Source: Muribaculaceae bacterium
GTDB taxonomy: Bacteria; Bacteroidota; Bacteroidia; Bacteroidales; Muribaculaceae
Length of the DNA: 9,766 nt
Reading direction: 5' to 3'
Assembly: GCA_009775375.1 (NCBI GenBank)
Contig: VSPO01000119.1
Span: 1-9,766, forward strand
The notes beneath the pieces are model-generated. The model had not been told where the DNA came from, ran no database searches, and saw only the letters and a program-made list of their open reading frames with translations. Shown here piece after piece: positions 7,216 through 9,766 of the stretch (positions within the stretch are counted from its first letter, which is position 1; each line of letters begins with the position of its first letter). The position numbers and the translations under genes were made by a program.

Positions 7216-8232
7216 ATGAGCGTAATTATTCTTGGAATAGAGTCGTCATGCGACGACACTTCGGCGGCAGTCATCAGCGATGGCTGCCTGAAGAGCAATG
7301 TCATCGCCAGCCAGAAGGTGCATGAGCAGTATGGTGGAGTCGTGCCAGAGCTTGCCTCCCGGGCCCATCAGCTCAACATAGTGCCAGTGGTCAGCGAAGC
7401 TTTGCGGCAGGCAGACGTAAAGCTGTCTGACCTTTCCGCAATAGCCTTCACAAGAGGCCCCGGTCTTCTTGGTTCGCTTCTTGTAGGGACGTCGTTTGCA
7501 AAAGGCCTGGCGGTCGGGCTTGACAAGCCTCTCATTGACGTCAACCATCTTCATGCACACGTGCTTTCGCATTTCATAAAGAAAGGCCCATCGGACGTCG
7601 TGCCGGAATTCCCATTCATGTGCTTGTTAATCTCTGGGGGCAATTCCCAGATTGTCATTGCCAAGAGTCCTTATGAGATGGAAATCGTAGGGAAGACTAT
7701 CGACGATGCAGCCGGCGAAGCGTTCGACAAATGTGCAAAGGTCATGGGGCTTCCCTATCCCGGGGGCCCTCATATCGACCGGCTCGCCGCCATCGGCAAT
7801 CCTGAAGCCTTTAAATTCAGCAAGCCCCATATCCCCGGTCTTGATTATTCCTTTAGCGGACTTAAGACCTCTTTCCTATATACGCTTCGCGACAACCTCA
7901 AATCCGACCCCGACTTCGTGGAGCATAACAAGGCTGACCTTGCCGCCTCTCTTCAGAAAACGATAATCGATATCTTGCTCAACAAACTTGGCAAAGCCTT
8001 GAAAGAACATCCGGTGCGTCATATTGCCATAGGAGGAGGAGTCTCAGCAAATTCCGGAGTAAGAGAGGCCGTGGCTGATTTCTGTAAAAGAAGAGGCATT
8101 ACAGCATGGATTCCTGAAAGAGCCTTCACGACCGACAATGCCGCGATGGTGGCAGCAGCCGGATATTTCAAATATACTTCAAAACAATTCTGCGATCTTT
8201 CCCTGCCGCCGTATTCAAGGGTCACAGTATAG
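7216..8232 (+). CDS. tsaD: tRNA N6-threonylcarbamoyladenosine synthesis protein TsaD
   Basis: 338 residues, a full-length family member. TsaD transfers the threonylcarbamoyl group from threonylcarbamoyl-AMP to A37 of tRNAs that read ANN codons, together with TsaB and TsaE, in the cytoplasm. The ASKHA-type fold is clear: the N-terminal phosphate loop LGIESSCDDTSAAVI (6-20), the metal-binding histidines in NHLHAHVLSHF (H111 and H115), the nucleotide site SGGNSQ (140-145), DDAAGEAFDKCAKVMGLPYP (163-182), FSGLKTSF (213-220), GGGVSAN (273-279), and the metal-binding Asp307 in FTTDNAAM. The ATG at 7216 starts at the usual family N-terminus and lies just behind a consensus promoter. It is followed after 14 bases by the cinA-family gene. 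Confidence 0.97.
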   Translation: MSVIILGIESSCDDTSAAVISDGCLKSNVIASQKVHEQYGGVVPELASRAHQLNIVPVVSEALRQADVKLSDLSAIAFTRGPGLLGSLLVGTSFAKGLAVGLDKPLIDVNHLHAHVLSHFIKKGPSDVVPEFPFMCLLISGGNSQIVIAKSPYEMEIVGKTIDDAAGEAFDKCAKVMGLPYPGGPHIDRLAAIGNPEAFKFSKPHIPGLDYSFSGLKTSFLYTLRDNLKSDPDFVEHNKADLAASLQKTIIDILLNKLGKALKEHPVRHIAIGGGVSANSGVREAVADFCKRRGITAWIPERAFTTDNAAMVAAAGYFKYTSKQFCDLSLPPYSRVTV

Positions 8233-8246
8233 TTAATCATAGTGCT

Positions 8247-9038
8247 ATGAACAAGACATCAAACCCTCCCCGAAACAATAAGACTTCCGTCCATACGGAG
8301 ACCCGCCATATCGTGATTTATGGATATACTCGCCAGGAATTGACAAAAGTGATCAAACACTTTGAGGCACAACTTCCGGAGTTTGTTAAAATCACAATCG
8401 ATTCCTCGAATCTTGTCACTAAAATAACACTTACGGGTGTCAATTCAGGCGTGGAATTGCTCAGATTCAAAATGAATCGCTTCCACAACGACCTCAACCG
8501 GATATTTTCCCAAGAAGTCGTTTCGACGGAAGATAAATCCATAGCCCAGGTGCTTGGAGAATTATTGACGGAGCTTGATCTGACAGTCGCTTGCGCGGAA
8601 AGCTGCACCGGAGGCAACATAGCCCACAGAATCGTGCAGGTGCCGGGGTCTTCCGCATATTTTCTCGGAAGCATCGTCAGCTATTCCAACGATGTGAAGG
8701 CCGACGTGCTTGGCGTGCCTCGAAGCGACATCTCTTCATACGGAGCCGTAAGCAAACAGGTGGTGGAGGCAATGGCAAAAGGAGCGGCCACGCTAATGAG
8801 GAGCGACTGCGCAATCGCCACAAGTGGAATAGCAGGGCCCGACGGAGGCACAAAGCTAAAGCCGGTCGGGACAGTCTGGATTGGAGTGAAGTATGGCGAG
8901 ACAATCGTCAGCGAATGCCATCATTTCAAAGGAGACCGCAATGACGTCATTGAGAGCGCGACAAACCATGGCATGGTGATGCTCATCAACCTTCTTAGAA
9001 ACAAGTATGAAATACAGGAAGATCTTAATGATGATTGA
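8247..9038 (+). CDS. CinA-family protein: C-terminal NMN amidohydrolase domain without the N-terminal domain
   Basis: 263 residues. Residues about 100-255 form the CinA C-terminal (PncC-like) domain, with AESCTGG (117-123), YSNDVK (146-151), SGIAGPDGG (193-201) and KPVGTVWIG (205-213). This family deamidates nicotinamide mononucleotide to nicotinic acid mononucleotide in pyridine nucleotide salvage. Residues about 20-88 (RHIVIYGYTRQELTKVIKHF onward to LTG and RIF) resemble the small KH-like linker domain that joins the two halves of full-length CinA. The N-terminal MoCF/COG1058 domain, which makes full-length CinA about 400-420 residues, is missing, and only a short polar tail (1-19) precedes the linker. 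The ATG lies 14 bases after tsaD, so the two are co-transcribed. Because the whole N-terminal domain is absent, a plain cinA symbol would mislead; the deamidase function itself looks intact. Confidence 0.9.
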   Translation: MNKTSNPPRNNKTSVHTETRHIVIYGYTRQELTKVIKHFEAQLPEFVKITIDSSNLVTKITLTGVNSGVELLRFKMNRFHNDLNRIFSQEVVSTEDKSIAQVLGELLTELDLTVACAESCTGGNIAHRIVQVPGSSAYFLGSIVSYSNDVKADVLGVPRSDISSYGAVSKQVVEAMAKGAATLMRSDCAIATSGIAGPDGGTKLKPVGTVWIGVKYGETIVSECHHFKGDRNDVIESATNHGMVMLINLLRNKYEIQEDLNDD

Positions 9039-9073
9039 TTCTTCCTGCAGACATCATGACTGACGACAAATCT

Positions 9074-9116
9074 GATTCGCCCGTAAAAATTGCAACGTTT
9101 TCGGGCGAATCTTTTT
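9074..9116 (+). terminator. Intrinsic terminator of the tsaD-cinA operon
   Basis: GATTCGCCCG (9074-9083) pairs perfectly with CGGGCGAATC (9102-9111). An inner A-run/T-run can extend the stem, and a T5 tract (9112-9116) follows. It begins 36 bases after the cinA-family stop. Confidence 0.93.
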
Positions 9117-9220
9117 ATTACTCAAAAATGATTAGGAATCTTCCAACAACAACTTGGTTCGTGAGCTATTTGAGGATTACACAATTATGTTTCAGTAGTT
9201 TTTTAATTTTTTTTTACGAT

Positions 9221-9256
9221 TTTGTTTGGAATTAAGAATCAGATTTCATATCTTTG
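9221..9256 (+). promoter_or_regulatory. Strong Bacteroidota-type promoter with no clear gene behind it
   Basis: Two overlapping choices of upstream box, TTTG at 9221-9224 and 9225-9228; the second gives a 20-base spacer to TATCTTTG at 9249-9256. The predicted start is near 9263. No convincing ORF follows within the window, so it may drive a small RNA, a long leader, or a gene beyond the edge. Confidence 0.6.
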
Positions 9257-9721
9257 CCGCTGAAACATCCATCTGTAAACTATTAGTCTTTTATACAATC
9301 GTGTCCAATAATAGGATATAATACTCCGGATATATGAACCATATCTAAATTTAAACTTTCCGGAAATATTGAATCCCCTTATGGACCTTCAGTAGAATAA
9401 GCTATCGTGAATGACCTACAATAATTGAACCGATATACCGCAGCTGATTCATTTTAATACCAACAACTGCCGACAGGAAACACATCCAGACCTCGAATCG
9501 GCAACACTCCATGAAAAAGCTCTTGAATGTAAGCGGGAGCATGTCGGACGTAAATTTAAGTCATTGCCATATAAAGCAAGAGTCCTATCTTTATATCCAA
9601 TCGTAAGCATATTAAACTGACCTTAAAAGCATTTTCCAGATCGTTTCCAGGCCAAGATTTTCCATAAATCCTTATTTATTAACCTTAATTAGGGATATTC
9701 AGTTAATGGCTAATTGATTGC
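9257..9721. other. 465-base AT-rich stretch without a supported gene
   Basis: Only short frames exist. A plus-strand ATG ORF of 31 codons lies at 9511-9606. A plus-strand start-less open stretch in another frame covers about 9432-9620 (SATLHEKALECKREHVGRKF within it). A minus-strand frame of 46 codons runs leftward from 9542. None resembles a family I know. TCCGGA occurs at 9325-9330 and again inside the palindrome TTTCCGGAAA at 9357-9366. No tRNA, terminator or CRISPR array was seen. The stretch could be a leader, a small RNA gene or a decayed gene. Confidence 0.5.
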
Positions 9722-9752
9722 TTGCTAATGTCGTAGATATTTTGTAACTTTA
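9722..9752 (+). promoter_or_regulatory. Promoter-like site pointing off the right edge
   Basis: TTG at 9722-9724, a 20-base spacer, then TAACTTTA at 9745-9752, one base off TAnnTTTG. It probably serves the next gene beyond the window. In Bacteroides, as I recall, the genes after cinA are rpmB and rpmG; none of that is visible here. Confidence 0.4.
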
Positions 9753-9766
9753 CAAATAACCCCCGA

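Noticed and set aside
7246..7572. A 108-codon minus-strand frame opposite tsaD
   Set aside because: It is antisense to the conserved N-terminal half of tsaD and shows no family features.
9035..9235. A 66-codon plus-strand ORF after the cinA-family gene
   Set aside because: It runs straight through the intrinsic terminator and ends in low-complexity T-rich sequence; the residues look like chance translation.
9511..9606. A 31-codon ORF beginning MKKLLNVSGS
   Set aside because: Too short, with no export signal or recognisable motif, and other frames across the same bases look equally plausible.

Overview
The window looks like chromosomal DNA from a member of the Bacteroidota, most likely the order Bacteroidales. 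Several promoters fit the characteristic Bacteroidota form (TTTG, about 19-20 bases, then TAnnTTTG). Strong Shine-Dalgarno sites are absent. The gene families (a DUF1573 lipoprotein, a giant TamB-like protein, and a membrane-anchored regulator with a C-terminal helix-turn-helix) are typical of that group. A family-level assignment is not attempted.

Layout. Leftward strand, 1-1115: a Bacteroidota-type promoter (1084-1115) precedes a 42-residue secreted-peptide ORF (927-1055). Two bases later comes a lipoprotein-like DUF1573 gene (85-924) interrupted by one in-frame TGA at 727-729. The TGA replaces the second cysteine of a thioredoxin-like CxxC motif and is followed 2 bases later by a 9-bp hairpin, so I read the gene as a candidate selenoprotein (CTGU motif). 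A possible next ORF runs off the left edge. Leftward strand, 1263-2273: a transmembrane regulator-like gene whose reading frame stays open for 45 codons upstream of its only ATG, suggesting a lost 5' end. Leftward strand, 2310-6953: a 1547-residue TamB/AsmA-like envelope protein carrying an odd 24-base degenerate internal repeat.

A divergent intergenic region (6954-7215) holds a perfect 9-bp palindrome, tandem -7-like boxes facing the TamB gene, and a strong promoter facing tsaD. Rightward strand: tsaD (tRNA t6A synthesis) and a cinA-family gene form a two-gene operon with a 14-base gap, closed by an excellent intrinsic terminator (9074-9116). The CinA protein lacks its usual N-terminal domain. 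The last 500 bases contain a consensus promoter with no convincing gene behind it and a second promoter-like site at the right edge.

How they fit together: tsaD and cinA are housekeeping (tRNA modification; pyridine nucleotide salvage). The TamB-like protein serves outer-membrane biogenesis. The left operon probably makes an envelope-exposed redox lipoprotein. The most interesting item is the candidate UGA-encoded selenocysteine; no selA, selB, selC or selD gene lies in this window, so the machinery must be sought elsewhere in the genome.
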